This document shows positions 55,700 to 64,000 of a stretch of 64,000 bases of DNA, piece after piece. The stretch comes from Faunimonas pinastri. GTDB lineage: Bacteria; Pseudomonadota; Alphaproteobacteria; Rhizobiales; Afifellaceae. The notes below the pieces were generated by a model, which ran no database searches, was not told the DNA's origin, and saw only the letters and a program-made list of their open reading frames with translations. The stretch lies in NCBI RefSeq assembly GCF_900110915.1, contig NZ_FOFG01000006.1:62001-126000 (forward strand), read 5' to 3'. How positions within the stretch are numbered: position 1 is the stretch's first letter; each line of letters opens with the position of its first letter. The translations under genes and the position numbers were made by a program.

Positions 55700-56449
55700 C
55701 TAGAGCTTCCAGCCGGAGTGAACGGCGGCGACGCCGCCGGTCATGTTGCGGTAGGTAACGCGCGAGAAGCCCGCCTCGCGGATCATCCCGGCGAAATTTT
55801 CCTGGTTGGGGAAGGTGCGGATGGATTCCACGAGATAGCGGTAGGATTCCGCGTCGCCCGTCACCCGGCGGCCGATTTCCGGGATCGCGCGAAAGGAATA
55901 GGCCTCGTAGACGCGGTCCAGCATGGGCACGTCGACCTGCGAGAATTCCAGGCAGAGGAAACGACCGCCGCGCTTCAGCACGCGAAACGCTTCCGACAGC
56001 GCCTTGTCGATGCGCGGCACGTTGCGGATGCCGAAGGCGATCGTGTAGGCGTCGAAGCTGCCGTCCGCGAAGGGCAGTTCCTCCGCGTTCGCCTCGCGGA
56101 ACTGGATGGCGCCGAAACCGCGCTTTTCCGCGCGCTCGCGACCCACTTCCAGCATGGAGGCGTTGATGTCGGCGACCGTGATCGCCGCCTTGCCGCGCGA
56201 ACGCTCCGCCACGCGGAAAGCGATGTCGCCGGTGCCGCCGGCCACATCGACCAGCGACCAGGTCTCGCTGTTCTTCGGGGGCGCCAGCATGGAGACGAAG
56301 GCGCTCTTCCAGACCCGGTGCATGCCGCCGGACATCAGGTCGTTCATGAGGTCGTAGCGCTTGGCAACGCTGTGGAAGACGTCGTCCACCATGCCCTGCT
56401 TTTCTTCAACCGCCACCTTGCGAAAGCCAAATGCTGCCGTCTCGCTCAT
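55700..56449 (-). CDS. ubiE: Demethylmenaquinone/ubiquinone methyltransferase UbiE
   Basis: This SAM-dependent C-methyltransferase of ubiquinone synthesis has 249 residues. Family motifs include [33 protein letters not shown], the SAM-binding [17 protein letters not shown], and the UbiE signatures [25 protein letters not shown] and [18 protein letters not shown]. The ATG at 56449 begins MSETAAFGF; 56464 is also possible. It forms an operon with ubiB and diverges from mutM. Confidence 0.95.
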   Translation of the reverse strand: MSETAAFGFRKVAVEEKQGMVDDVFHSVAKRYDLMNDLMSGGMHRVWKSAFVSMLAPPKNSETWSLVDVAGGTGDIAFRVAERSRGKAAITVADINASMLEVGRERAEKRGFGAIQFREANAEELPFADGSFDAYTIAFGIRNVPRIDKALSEAFRVLKRGGRFLCLEFSQVDVPMLDRVYEAYSFRAIPEIGRRVTGDAESYRYLVESIRTFPNQENFAGMIREAGFSRVTYRNMTGGVAAVHSGWKL

Positions 56450-56545
56450 GAACCCGTTCTGCATTGCTGTTAGGAACCGGGCAGACCATATCGGAAGCGA
56501 TCCCCCGGCGCCACGCCGGAGCCCATCAAAAGGACCGGAGCAGGA

Positions 56546-57457
56546 ATGCCGGAATTGCCGGAAGTGGAAACCGTCCGCCGCGGCCTCGCCCCTGCCATGG
56601 AGGGGGCGACCCTCATCAAGGTGGAGCAGAATCGCCCCGACCTCCGCTTCCCCTTCCCCGAGCGATTTGCCGAGCGGCTGGAAGGACGCCGGGTCCTGGC
56701 GCTTCGCCGTCGCGCCAAGTACCTGCTCGCCGACCTCGACGACGGGACGATCCTCGTCATGCATCTCGGCATGTCCGGCTCCTTCCGCATCGAGACGGAA
56801 AGCGACGGCTCGGCGCCCGGGGCGTTCCACCACCTGCGCGGCAAGAACGCCGCGCACGACCACGTCGTGCTGCACCTCTCCGGCACCGCGCTTCCGGGGG
56901 GAGAAAATTCCGGGCGCGCGCGCGTGCTTTATAACGATCCCCGCCGCTTCGGCTTCATGACGCTGACCAGCCTGGCCGATTTCGAGACGCATCCCCTCTT
57001 CGCGCATCTGGGCGTCGAGCCGGTCGGCAACAGCCTGCAGCCGGAAGGAGTGGCGGCGATGCTTGCCGGCAAGCAGGCGCCCCTGAAGGCGGCGTTGCTG
57101 GACCAGACGATCATCGCCGGGCTCGGCAACATCTATGTGTGCGAGGCGCTGTGGCGGGCGCGGCTTTCCCCCCGACGCCGGGCGGGATCGCTGGTGCGCG
57201 CCGACGGGCGGCCGACGGACCGACTCGTCCGGCTCGTCGAGGCGATCAGAACCGTCATCGCGGAGGCGATCGAGGCCGGCGGCTCCACCTTGCGCGACCA
57301 CATCAAGGCCGACGGCTCGCTCGGCTATTTCCAGCACCGTTTCGCCGTCTACGATCAGGAAGGAAAGCCCTGCCGCCACGAAGGCTGCGGCGGCACGATC
57401 ACCCGCATCGTGCAATCCGGGCGCTCCACCTTCTTCTGCCCCGGCTGCCAGCGCTAG
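56546..57457 (+). CDS. mutM: Formamidopyrimidine-DNA glycosylase (MutM/Fpg)
   Basis: This bifunctional glycosylase/lyase removes 8-oxoguanine and formamidopyrimidines. It has 303 residues. The N-terminal PELPEVET carries the catalytic Pro1 and Glu2 after Met removal. [11 protein letters not shown] and LHLGMSGSF, and the DNA-binding helix [20 protein letters not shown] are present. The C-terminal zinc finger is [27 protein letters not shown] with four Cys. It diverges from ubiE. Confidence 0.97.
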   Translation: MPELPEVETVRRGLAPAMEGATLIKVEQNRPDLRFPFPERFAERLEGRRVLALRRRAKYLLADLDDGTILVMHLGMSGSFRIETESDGSAPGAFHHLRGKNAAHDHVVLHLSGTALPGGENSGRARVLYNDPRRFGFMTLTSLADFETHPLFAHLGVEPVGNSLQPEGVAAMLAGKQAPLKAALLDQTIIAGLGNIYVCEALWRARLSPRRRAGSLVRADGRPTDRLVRLVEAIRTVIAEAIEAGGSTLRDHIKADGSLGYFQHRFAVYDQEGKPCRHEGCGGTITRIVQSGRSTFFCPGCQR

Positions 57458-57558
57458 CTTCCGGCCGTCTGCCAGCGCGGGATTTCAGCCCGTGCCCGAG
57501 TGCCGCCGCGACGGAAAGGTGAGGCCGCGAGATTCATGGGTGAGACCGCCCGAAGTTC

Positions 57559-57587
57559 TTGACGGCTGGATGACCTGTCCCTATAGA
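57559..57587 (+). promoter_or_regulatory. Promoter of rpsT
   Basis: A near-consensus -35 TTGACG (57559-57564) and -10 TATAGA (57582-57587) are separated by the ideal 17 bp. The start would fall near 57594, giving a 5' leader of about 110 bases before rpsT. Confidence 0.7.
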
Positions 57588-57705
57588 CAACTTCAAGAAC
57601 CCTGCGGTCGGATGGCCGCGGTTGCTGTTTGCGTGTCCCGCCCCCGAGCTTCGGAGAACGGACCGGTAAATGGCGGAACCCTGATACGGCAGAAACGGAT
57701 CGACC

Positions 57706-57969
57706 ATGGCCAATACCCCCTCGGCCAAGAAGGCTGTGCGTAAGATCGCGCGCCGGACGGCATTGAACAAGATTCCGCGCACCCGCATGCGCTCCTTTAT
57801 CCGCAAGGTCGAGGAAGCCATCGCTTCCGGCGACAAGACGGCCGCTCAGGACGCCCTGCGCGCCGCGCAGCCGCAGATCATGAAGGCTGCCGCCAAGGGC
57901 ATCGTTCATTCCAACACGGCGTCCCGCAAGGTTTCGCGCCTGGCGCACCGGGTGAAGACCCTCGGCTGA
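57706..57969 (+). CDS. rpsT: 30S ribosomal protein S20
   Basis: This 87-residue small-subunit protein binds 16S rRNA. The sequence ([39 protein letters not shown]... [22 protein letters not shown]-like end) is basic and helical as expected. It has its own promoter and terminator. In alphaproteobacteria it is a common upstream neighbour of dnaA. Confidence 0.97.
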   Translation: MANTPSAKKAVRKIARRTALNKIPRTRMRSFIRKVEEAIASGDKTAAQDALRAAQPQIMKAAAKGIVHSNTASRKVSRLAHRVKTLG

Positions 57970-57992
57970 TACCAGCCGCACCGCTGATCAAG

Positions 57993-58018
57993 AGCCCGGC
58001 CTTCGCGCCGGGCTTTTT
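57993..58018 (+). terminator. Rho-independent terminator of rpsT
   Basis: AGCCCGGC pairs with GCCGGGCT around CTTCGC, followed by a T run. It lies 24 bp after the stop. Confidence 0.9.
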
Positions 58019-58191
58019 GTTGTTCGGCCCGGCTTCCAAGAAGCCCGGTTCCGTCTCTTGCCGTGATCGCCGTCAGCCGCACCCGCGCCGGCCCGACATC
58101 CCTCGCCCCACGCCTGATGCAAGCGCGCCACGCTGACGGAATCAGCACGTCGGAAGGGATGAATCGCCACGTTCAAGACATTGACACAATG

Positions 58192-58200
58192 TTATCCACA
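58192..58200 (+). promoter_or_regulatory. Perfect DnaA box
   Basis: TTATCCACA at 58192-58200 matches the strong DnaA-binding consensus. A TTGACA hexamer (58181-58186) lies just upstream, but no clear -10 box follows at standard spacing. The position suits autorepression of dnaA or part of a replication origin. Confidence 0.7.
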
Positions 58201-58227
58201 CATGCCCACATGAGTCTTTTTCGGCGC

Positions 58228-58242
58228 TTAACCCGATCTTAA
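58228..58242 (+). promoter_or_regulatory. Perfect CtrA-type box
   Basis: TTAA (58228-58231), seven bases, then TTAA (58239-58242, continuing as TTAACC) matches the CtrA consensus exactly. It lies 28 bp from the DnaA box. In Caulobacter, CtrA sites beside DnaA boxes restrain the origin. Confidence 0.6.
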
Positions 58243-58799
58243 CCATGCGGGATCGCGTGAGTCTGACCCCCTTCAAGCGCGCGGAATTTTGCTTCCGAAT
58301 CAGAGGGTTACGAATGTGGAGCAAAGGGGTATCCGGAGTTCCTGAGCCCCCGACCGAGTCAAGTGGTAAGACGCGAAATATTTCTGTCATGCCTCTTCCT
58401 TCCACAGGGAAGCGACATGGAGAGAGCCAATTGCTTGAGTCACAACGGGTTGAGGCCTGATCACGGATTGAGCGCGCCCCTGAACCGCCCCGAGAGGTAG
58501 GCCTCGGAGGCCGGCACCCCCGGAGAGGCAGTTGCCGGGACCGTCGGCTTTGCTATGTTGTGGCCAGACCGGATGGCCCGAGCCAAGCAAAACGGCCGGA
58601 TCGCAAGCAGGCCTCCCAAGCCTCGCGCTGCATCGGAGAGTTAGTGTCCCGTACCGGCGCTGGCTCAGGTAGTTCGGTTTCTGTCTCGTATGGGGCGTCT
58701 CGGCAGAGTTCCGTCTATTCTGATGGATTGTCGAAAATCAACTGATCGGAACGAAGCAGATCGGCCAGATCACTTTGGCCGGACGTGGAGTTGTTTGGA

Positions 58800-59237
58800 A
58801 TGTCGCAAGGTTCTTATTTCGCCGATATCTCTCCGGAAGATGCGTGGACGGGTCTCGCCAACGAGCCCAGGGCTGTCCTCGTGGATGTCCGGACCGTGGC
58901 GGAATGGAGCTACGTGGGGCTGCCCGACCTTTCCGGTCTGGAGCGTCGGCCGCTTCTTGTGGAGTGGCAGAGCTTTCCCGACATGACGGTTAACCAGGAA
59001 TTCGTCGGTACGGTGGAAAAGGCTCTCGCGGCCGCCGACCTCGGCACCGACGCGCCGATCTATTTTCTCTGCCGTTCGGGCGCACGCAGCAAGTCGGCAG
59101 CCGCAGCCATGACGGCCGCAGGCTTCACGCATTGCTGCAACGTGCTCGGCGGCTTTGAAGGTCAGCGCGACGTTGACGGGCATCGGGGCGGGATCGACGG
59201 CTGGAAGGCCGTGGGCCTGCCGTGGTCGCAATCCTGA
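58800..59237 (+). CDS. Rhodanese-like domain protein
   Basis: This 145-residue single-domain rhodanese has the usual opening (ISPEDAWTGLANEPRAVLVDVRTVAEWSYVGLPDL) and the active-site loop with catalytic Cys in IYFLCRSGARSKSAA. Sulphurtransferase activity is likely, but the sulphur acceptor is unknown. GGAG lies nine bases before the ATG at 58800; a GTG at 58785 in the same frame is possible. In several Hyphomicrobiales a rhodanese gene is found just before dnaA; co-transcription is possible. Confidence 0.88.
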   Translation: MSQGSYFADISPEDAWTGLANEPRAVLVDVRTVAEWSYVGLPDLSGLERRPLLVEWQSFPDMTVNQEFVGTVEKALAAADLGTDAPIYFLCRSGARSKSAAAAMTAAGFTHCCNVLGGFEGQRDVDGHRGGIDGWKAVGLPWSQS

Positions 59238-59440
59238 GACCGGCCCCGGACAGGGCCGAGATCAGGCCAGAGACTAGGCCACAGGCCAGGCCGCATATCA
59301 GGCCCGATGTCAGGCTTCGGCCTGGCCCGGGTGGCCAGCCGGCTCGCGCCGGCATTCCTGACCCTGACGAGATGAAGAGCGAAGTGACGAAGACGATGGC
59401 ACAGGCGGCGGCGAACAAGATCATGATGGAGGCAGCGAGC
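59238..59440 (+). repeat. CAGGCC-rich leader between rhodanese and dnaA
   Basis: Between about 59238 and 59330 the sequence repeats AGGCC-type units (ATCAGGCC, ACTAGGCC, CAGGCCAGGCC, ATCAGGCC, GTCAGGC, GCCTGGCC) at roughly regular spacing. Read in the dnaA frame it would encode an Arg/Pro-rich extension. I regard it as leader because the best SD site is further downstream. It may fold into several alternative hairpins. Confidence 0.55.
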
Positions 59441-60895
59441 ATGTCGGCAGCGGGGGCCGGGAACGAGGCGCATGATTCATCGACGGATTTTGGCGCGCGG
59501 AGCGGCCAGGGCCTGGAAGCGTCCTGGGTGCGGGTGCGCAGCCGGCTCCGTGCGGAGCTTGGCGAGGATGTCTTCAATTCCTGGTTCGCGCGGGTCGATT
59601 TCGAGGGCCTGAGCGCCGGAGTCGTGCGCCTTTCCGTGCCCACGGTCTTCCTGAAGGGCTGGATCAAGTCGCATTACGACGAGAGGCTGGTACAGCTCTG
59701 GCAGGCCGAGGACGCCAGCGTGCGCCGGATCGACGTGTCCCGCCGCACCGCGCTGCGCGCCGTGGCGCCTGCGGAGGCTGCGGCTCCTGCTCCTGTCGCG
59801 CAGCGTCCGCTGACGCTGGTAACGCCGGAAACGCCGAACGAGCGCTTCGCCGGCTCGCCCGTCGATGCCAAGCTCACCTTCGAGACCTTCTGCGAGGGCC
59901 GCTCCAACGATCTCGCCTATCGCGCCGCTCATGCGGTGGCGACGGCGCCGGAAGGCAGCTCCCCCGCTTATAACCCGCTCTACATCCATGCGGGTGTCGG
60001 CCTCGGCAAGACGCATCTCCTGCAGTCCATTGCCAACGAATGCCAGCGCATGGACCCGAACCGGCGCGTGCTCTACCTCACGGTCGAGCGCTTCACCGTG
60101 CAGTTCGTTTCCGCGCTTCGCGACCGCTCGGCGCTGGACTTCAAGGAAAAGCTGCGCGGCATCGACATCCTCCTGATCGACGACATGCAGTTCCTGACGG
60201 GCAAGAGCGTGCAGCAGGAGTTCTGCCACATGCTGAATGCCCTTCTGGACAGCTCCAAGCAGGTCGTGGTCGTGGCCGACCGCGCTCCGGGCGACCTGGA
60301 AGGCGTGGACGAGCGCGTCCGCTCCCGCCTGAAGGGTGGCGTAGTCGTCGGCATGGCGGCGCCGGATTCTTCCATGCGCCGACAGATCCTGGAAAAACGC
60401 TTTTCCGCCGCGCGTGACCGCAACCCCTCGCTCGCCATTCCCGATCCCGTGCTGGATTACGTGGCACAGGCCGTCGCCACCAATGGCCGCGATCTCGACG
60501 GCGCCCTGAACCGGCTGATCTGCCGGGCGGAATTTTCCGACCAGCCGATCACCATGGACATCGCCGAACTCGCGATCTCCGATCTGGTCGGCGTGCGCGA
60601 AGCCCGCCGCATCAAGATCGAGGACATCCAGAAGGTCGTGGCCGGGCACTACAACGTGTCCAAGAACGACCTCCTCTCAGCCCGGCGCACCCGCACCATC
60701 GTGCGTCCGCGGCAGATCGCGATGTATCTCGCCAAGACCATGACGCCCCGCTCCTTCCCGGAGATCGGCAAGCGCTTCGGCGGCCGCGACCACACCACCG
60801 TGCTGCACGCCGTGCGCAAGGTTGAGGAACTGGCGGCGGCCGACGAAATCCTGGCGCAGGAGATCGAACTCCTGAAGCGGCTGATCCAGGAATAG
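59441..60895 (+). CDS. dnaA: Chromosomal replication initiator protein DnaA
   Basis: DnaA melts the replication origin and regulates transcription. Domain I contains WVRVRSRLRAELGEDVFNSWFARVDFE. The AAA+ domain has Walker A GVGLGKTH (about 184-191) and Walker B ILLIDDMQFL, with sensor and box VII motifs following. Domain IV has the DnaA signature GGRDHTTVLHAVRKV (about 447-461). The ATG at 59441 has a strong GGAGG eight bases upstream and gives 484 residues, the rhizobial size. In-frame ATG codons at 59372 and 59396, and an open frame back to 59222, allow a longer form. Confidence 0.95.
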   Translation: MSAAGAGNEAHDSSTDFGARSGQGLEASWVRVRSRLRAELGEDVFNSWFARVDFEGLSAGVVRLSVPTVFLKGWIKSHYDERLVQLWQAEDASVRRIDVSRRTALRAVAPAEAAAPAPVAQRPLTLVTPETPNERFAGSPVDAKLTFETFCEGRSNDLAYRAAHAVATAPEGSSPAYNPLYIHAGVGLGKTHLLQSIANECQRMDPNRRVLYLTVERFTVQFVSALRDRSALDFKEKLRGIDILLIDDMQFLTGKSVQQEFCHMLNALLDSSKQVVVVADRAPGDLEGVDERVRSRLKGGVVVGMAAPDSSMRRQILEKRFSAARDRNPSLAIPDPVLDYVAQAVATNGRDLDGALNRLICRAEFSDQPITMDIAELAISDLVGVREARRIKIEDIQKVVAGHYNVSKNDLLSARRTRTIVRPRQIAMYLAKTMTPRSFPEIGKRFGGRDHTTVLHAVRKVEELAAADEILAQEIELLKRLIQE

Positions 60896-61082
60896 CGCTC
60901 CCGGGCGTCGCCTTGCCGCGACGCCTCCTTCTTTCTCCCGATGCGGGCGAGGGCTTTCGCGGCCGCACGACCCCGGACCCGAGCTAAAGGCTTGTCATCC
61001 GGGGGTATTCGCGGCAAGTTCCGCAGCCCGCGCGGCTCAGCGCGTCCGGCCTGCAAAGCCGTTTTCTCCAGGATTTTGCGTC

Positions 61083-62201
61083 ATGAAAGTCACGATCGAA
61101 CGGGCAAACCTCCTGAAGGCGCTCAACCACGTCCATCGGGTCGTGGAGCGGCGCAACACCATTCCGATCCTTGCCAACGTGCTGCTGCGCGCCGAAGGCG
61201 GCGACCTTTTTCTCAAGGCGACCGATCTCGACATGGAGATCGTTGACCGGGTGCCGGCCATGGTGGAGGCGGCGGGCGCCACCACCGTTCCCGCCCACAT
61301 GCTCTACGATATCGTCCGCAAGCTGCCGGACGGCTCCGAGATCAGCCTGGAAACAGGCGAAGGCGGCACCATGACGCTGCGCGCCGGCCGCGCGCGATTC
61401 TCCCTGCAGATGCTGCCGGATGCCGACTTCCCGGATCTCAACGCCGGCGATCTGCCGACCTCCTTCACCCTCCCCTCCCCCGTTCTCCGCCGCCTGATCG
61501 AGCGCACGCAGTTCGCGATCTCGACGGAGGAGACGCGCTATTACCTGAACGGCATCTATTTCCACGTGCTGGGCGGCGAGCGGCTTCGCGCGGTGGCGAC
61601 CGACGGTCATCGCCTCGCCAAGGCGGAGGTGGAAGCGCCGGAAGGCAGCGCCGGCATGCCGGGCGTCATCGTTCCCCGCAAGACGGTGGGCGAAATCCAG
61701 AAGCTGCTGGAAGATCCCGAAGGCTCCGTGGAAGTCGCGCTTTCCGATTCCAAAATCCGCATCACCGTCGGCGCGGTGGTGCTGACCTCCAAGCTGATCG
61801 ACGGTACCTTCCCGGATTACGAGCGCGTCATCCCCAAGGCCAACGACAAGATCCTGACGCTGACCAAGGCGGATTTCGAGCGCGCCGTGGATCGCGTGTC
61901 CACCGTCTCCTCCGATCGCGGCCGCGCGGTGAAGCTCAGCCTGTCGGAGGGCCGGATGGTGCTGGTCGTCAACAACCCCGATTCCGGCAGCGCGACCGAC
62001 GAGCTCGCCGTCGATTACGAGGCGGAGCCGATCGAGATCGGCTTCAACTCCCGCTACCTCCTCGACATCGCGGGGCAACTGACCAGCGAGGACGCGGTCT
62101 TCAAGCTGGCAGATGCGGGCTCCCCGACCCTGATCCAGGACCAGACGGCAGAGGGCACGGAGGCCGATGCGCTCTATGTCCTGATGCCGATGCGGGTCTA
62201 A
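61083..62201 (+). CDS. dnaN: DNA polymerase III subunit beta (sliding clamp)
   Basis: This ring-forming processivity clamp has 372 residues in three repeated domains. Typical segments are MKVTIERANLLKALNHVHRVVERRNTIPILANVLL, SEISLETGEGGTMTLRAGRARFSL, YYLNGIYFHVLGGERLRAVATDGHRLA and the C-terminal DALYVLMPMRV. It follows dnaA after 187 bp, in which I see no clear terminator, so it may have its own promoter. Confidence 0.98.
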   Translation: MKVTIERANLLKALNHVHRVVERRNTIPILANVLLRAEGGDLFLKATDLDMEIVDRVPAMVEAAGATTVPAHMLYDIVRKLPDGSEISLETGEGGTMTLRAGRARFSLQMLPDADFPDLNAGDLPTSFTLPSPVLRRLIERTQFAISTEETRYYLNGIYFHVLGGERLRAVATDGHRLAKAEVEAPEGSAGMPGVIVPRKTVGEIQKLLEDPEGSVEVALSDSKIRITVGAVVLTSKLIDGTFPDYERVIPKANDKILTLTKADFERAVDRVSTVSSDRGRAVKLSLSEGRMVLVVNNPDSGSATDELAVDYEAEPIEIGFNSRYLLDIAGQLTSEDAVFKLADAGSPTLIQDQTAEGTEADALYVLMPMRV

Positions 62202-62213
62202 GGCGGGGCGCAG

Positions 62214-63368
62214 ATGAAGGCGGGCCGGATGCCCGATCCGGTCGCGCTGACAAGCCTGTCGCTGACCGATGTGCGGAACTATTCCGGGCTGTCGCTCGGA
62301 TTTTCCGCGCGGCTCGTCGCGCTGATCGGGCCGAACGGCGCGGGCAAGACCAATCTCCTGGAAGCGATCTCGCTGCTGACGCCGGGCCGCGGGCTGCGCC
62401 GCGCCGCCTTCGAGGCGATCACCCGGCTCGACACCACGGGCGGCTGGGCGGTTTCCGCGATGATCGAGCGGGACGGCGAGGAAACGCGGATCGGCACGGG
62501 GTTGGCCGGCATCGACCCCGGTTCGGGCGCCGCGCGCCGTGTCCGCATCAACGGCGCCTCCGCGCCCTCCGCCGAAGCGCTGCTGGAACATCTCCGCCTG
62601 CTCTGGCTGACGCCGGCGATGGATGCCCTCTTCACCGGTCCCGCCGGGGATCGCCGCCGCTTTCTGGATCGCCTCGTGCTGACGGTCGACCCCGGTCATG
62701 GCCGCCGCGTCAACGACATGGATCGGCTGCTGACGAGCCGCAACCGCCTGCTGGACGAGGGCGCGTCGCCCGCTTATCTCGACGCGGTGGAAGCCCAGCT
62801 GGCGGAAAAGGCCGTGGCCGTCGCCTTCGCGCGTGCCGAAACCGTGGCGCTCCTGCAGGCGCGCATCGAGGCGCAGGGGGCGGAAGGCAGCGCATTTCCC
62901 AGCGCCGGGCTTTCGATCACCGGCGAGTTCGACGACGCGGTGACCGCCAGCCCGTCCGCGATGCTGGAGGTGAGCTACCGCGATGAGCTTCGCGAAACCC
63001 GCTTCAGGGACCGCGCGGCCGGGCGGACGCTTTCCGGCCCGCATCGCAGCGACCTGTCCGTCACCTTCGCCGCCAAGGCGATGCCCGCCGCGCTTTCCTC
63101 CACCGGCGAGCAGAAGGCGCTGCTGATCGGCATCATCCTCGCCCACGCCGATCTGGTCGCCCGCACCTCCGGCATGACGCCGATCCTGCTGCTCGACGAG
63201 ATTGCCGCCCATCTCGATCCCGGCCGCCGCGCCGCCCTTTTCGCCCGGCTGGAAACCCTCGGGGTACAGGCGTTCATGACGGGAACCGACGCCGACCTCT
63301 TTCGCGACCTGCCGGCCTCATCGGAGCGTTTCGAGGTGGTGGACGGCCATGTCGTCAGGCTAGGATAG
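62214..63368 (+). CDS. recF: DNA replication and repair protein RecF
   Basis: This SMC-like ATPase helps load RecA at gapped DNA. It has 384 residues. Walker A is GPNGAGKTN (39-47). The ABC signature LSSTGEQKALLIG and Walker B PILLLDEIAAHLD are near the C-terminus. The ATG at 62214 lies 13 bp after dnaN; another ATG at 62229 has AAGG upstream and is equally possible. It is co-transcribed with dnaN in most bacteria. Confidence 0.96.
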   Translation: MKAGRMPDPVALTSLSLTDVRNYSGLSLGFSARLVALIGPNGAGKTNLLEAISLLTPGRGLRRAAFEAITRLDTTGGWAVSAMIERDGEETRIGTGLAGIDPGSGAARRVRINGASAPSAEALLEHLRLLWLTPAMDALFTGPAGDRRRFLDRLVLTVDPGHGRRVNDMDRLLTSRNRLLDEGASPAYLDAVEAQLAEKAVAVAFARAETVALLQARIEAQGAEGSAFPSAGLSITGEFDDAVTASPSAMLEVSYRDELRETRFRDRAAGRTLSGPHRSDLSVTFAAKAMPAALSSTGEQKALLIGIILAHADLVARTSGMTPILLLDEIAAHLDPGRRAALFARLETLGVQAFMTGTDADLFRDLPASSERFEVVDGHVVRLG

Positions 63369-63371
63369 GCC

Positions 63372-63986
63372 ATGCATACGCAAGCCCTCCTCGTTTTCAT
63401 GGCGACGCTCTTCGTCGCCGCCGTTGCGCCCGGTCCCGGTGTCGCCGCGATCGTTGCGCGGGTTCTGTCACGCGGTCCCGGCGGCGCGGTCGCCTTCGTG
63501 GCCGGTATCGCTTCCGCCGACCTCGTCTGGCTGACTTTGGGGGTTCTCGGGCTGGCGGTGGTGGCGAAGACCTTCACGGTGCTCTTCCTCGTCATCCGCT
63601 TCGTCGGTGCGGCCTACCTGCTCTATCTCGCCTGGCGCATGTGGAATGCCCCGGCCGAACTGCAGGCTGCACCCGCCCTGCCCGGCGGGACCGACCGGCT
63701 CCGGCTCTATGCGACAGGGTTTTCCGTCAACATGGGCAATCCGAAGGTCATCGTCTTCTATCTGGCGCTGTTGCCGAACCTGGTGGACCTTTCGGCGGTG
63801 ACGACGCTCGCCTATCTCGAACTGATCGTCGCGACGGCCACGGTGCTGGCTCTGGTCTTCGGCTCCTATGTGCTGCTGGCCACCCGCGCCCGGCGGCTCT
63901 TCGAAACGCCGCGCGCCGTGCGACTGCTGAACCGCTCTTCCGGCGTCGTCATGGCGGGCGCGGCCGTCGCGATCGCCACACGATGA
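63372..63986 (+). CDS. LysE family translocator
   Basis: This 204-residue inner-membrane exporter of the LysE/RhtB family has about six membrane segments. The family opening is LVFMATLFVAAVAPGPGVAAIVARVLSRGPGGAVAFVAGIASADLVWL, and SVNMGNPKVIVFYLALLPN is a conserved block. It would export amino acids such as lysine, threonine or homoserine lactones. It starts 3 bp after recF, so it probably shares that transcript; the functional link is doubtful. Confidence 0.92.
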   Translation: MHTQALLVFMATLFVAAVAPGPGVAAIVARVLSRGPGGAVAFVAGIASADLVWLTLGVLGLAVVAKTFTVLFLVIRFVGAAYLLYLAWRMWNAPAELQAAPALPGGTDRLRLYATGFSVNMGNPKVIVFYLALLPNLVDLSAVTTLAYLELIVATATVLALVFGSYVLLATRARRLFETPRAVRLLNRSSGVVMAGAAVAIATR

Positions 63987-64000
63987 GGCGGACCGCGAAC

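Larger units (their letters stand above)
58139..58441. promoter_or_regulatory. Cluster of seven GANTC (CcrM) methylation sites
   Basis: GANTC sites start at 58139, 58161, 58212, 58259, 58297, 58356 and 58437. With this base composition about one would be expected in 300 bp, so the cluster is strongly enriched. None occurs in the rest of the 830-bp gap. In Caulobacter and relatives CcrM methylates GANTC, and the dnaA promoter and other cell-cycle promoters respond to methylation state through GcrA and related factors. Confidence 0.65.
57970..58799 (+). other. 830-bp gene-free regulatory region between rpsT and the rhodanese-dnaA genes
   Basis: No convincing gene lies here; short frames on both strands lack family resemblance. 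The left part (58139-58441) has lower GC content and holds a GANTC cluster, a DnaA box and a CtrA box, given separately. The right part (about 58470-58640) is GC-rich with several possible hairpins, such as CCGGCA/TGCCGG, and could be a structured leader or small RNA. It does not match SRP RNA, RNase P RNA, tmRNA or a riboswitch that I recognise. Confidence 0.6.

Noticed and set aside
58245-58460. A 71-codon plus-strand gene
   Set aside because: It has no SD site or family resemblance and covers the CtrA/GANTC control region.
58020-58800. Firm call of oriC
   Set aside because: Only one perfect DnaA box is seen and no clear AT-rich unwinding region; rhizobial origins are usually elsewhere. 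It is kept as a possibility only.
60984-63212. A 742-codon frame on the minus strand opposite dnaN and recF
   Set aside because: dnaN and recF on the plus strand are certain; the antisense frame shows no known motif and no start site.

Overview
The window is one 64 kb stretch of a GC-rich (about 64%) alphaproteobacterial chromosome, most likely order Hyphomicrobiales (Rhizobiales). Support comes from the rpsT - rhodanese - dnaA - dnaN - recF order, the TIGR02300/aroA/cmk/rpsA block beside tRNA-Ala, a class I lysyl-tRNA synthetase, the mutM/ubiE/ubiB/coaBC/dut neighbourhood, and perfect CtrA-type (TTAA-N7-TTAA) and CcrM-type (GANTC) sites at two places where cell-cycle control is expected. The genus cannot be fixed from the sequence alone. 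I see no insertion sequence, prophage, CRISPR array or rRNA operon; gene density is high and most genes are household genes.

Layout. 1-10 kb: the end of a BMP-type ABC binding protein, glucokinase, a UDP-sugar epimerase, HrpB helicase, gamma-glutamyltransferase, and a coxG-coxS-coxM cluster that lacks a molybdopterin large subunit. 10-18 kb: a cysQ-type phosphatase, two RNA methyltransferases, an NDUFA9-like protein, UppP, a GST, epoxyqueuosine reductase, an SDR protein and a small secreted protein. 18-25 kb: rpsA-cmk-aroA (minus strand) diverging from a TIGR02300 gene, tRNA-Ala, a cold-shock protein and an IF-1 paralogue. 25-32 kb: an aldo/keto reductase, tRNA-Gly, a dCTP deaminase, metZ, a family 3 solute-binding protein and lysK. 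31-38 kb: a LexA-like S24 repressor, a MerR regulator and a 1514-residue PodJ-like polarity protein.

38-45 kb: a complete ligase-associated DNA repair module. lhr-pdeM run leftwards; an exonuclease, an NTF2-like gene and an ATP-dependent DNA ligase run rightwards. Between the two arms sits a gene for a protein that joins a SeqA-N-like ribbon-helix-helix to a RAMA-like domain. 45-57 kb: a DUF6460 protein, a MATE exporter, pyrD, a DUF952 protein, dut, a second aldo/keto reductase, an EamA exporter, a DUF924 protein, coaBC, a 2OG-Fe(II) oxygenase, ubiB, ubiE and mutM. 57-64 kb: rpsT, an 830-bp regulatory gap, a rhodanese, dnaA, dnaN, recF and a LysE-type exporter.

The most interesting points are: (i) the SeqA-N/RAMA hybrid protein inside the repair module, a candidate reader of DNA methylation; (ii) seven GANTC sites within about 300 bp, together with a perfect DnaA box and a perfect CtrA box, between rpsT and dnaA; (iii) a second perfect CtrA box with three clustered GANTC sites and a 19-bp palindrome ahead of the podJ-like gene; and (iv) the cox cluster without its catalytic subunit. 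Start codons were chosen from Shine-Dalgarno (SD) spacing, gene overlap and family length. Many long reading frames opposite real genes are artefacts of the high GC content and are left out.
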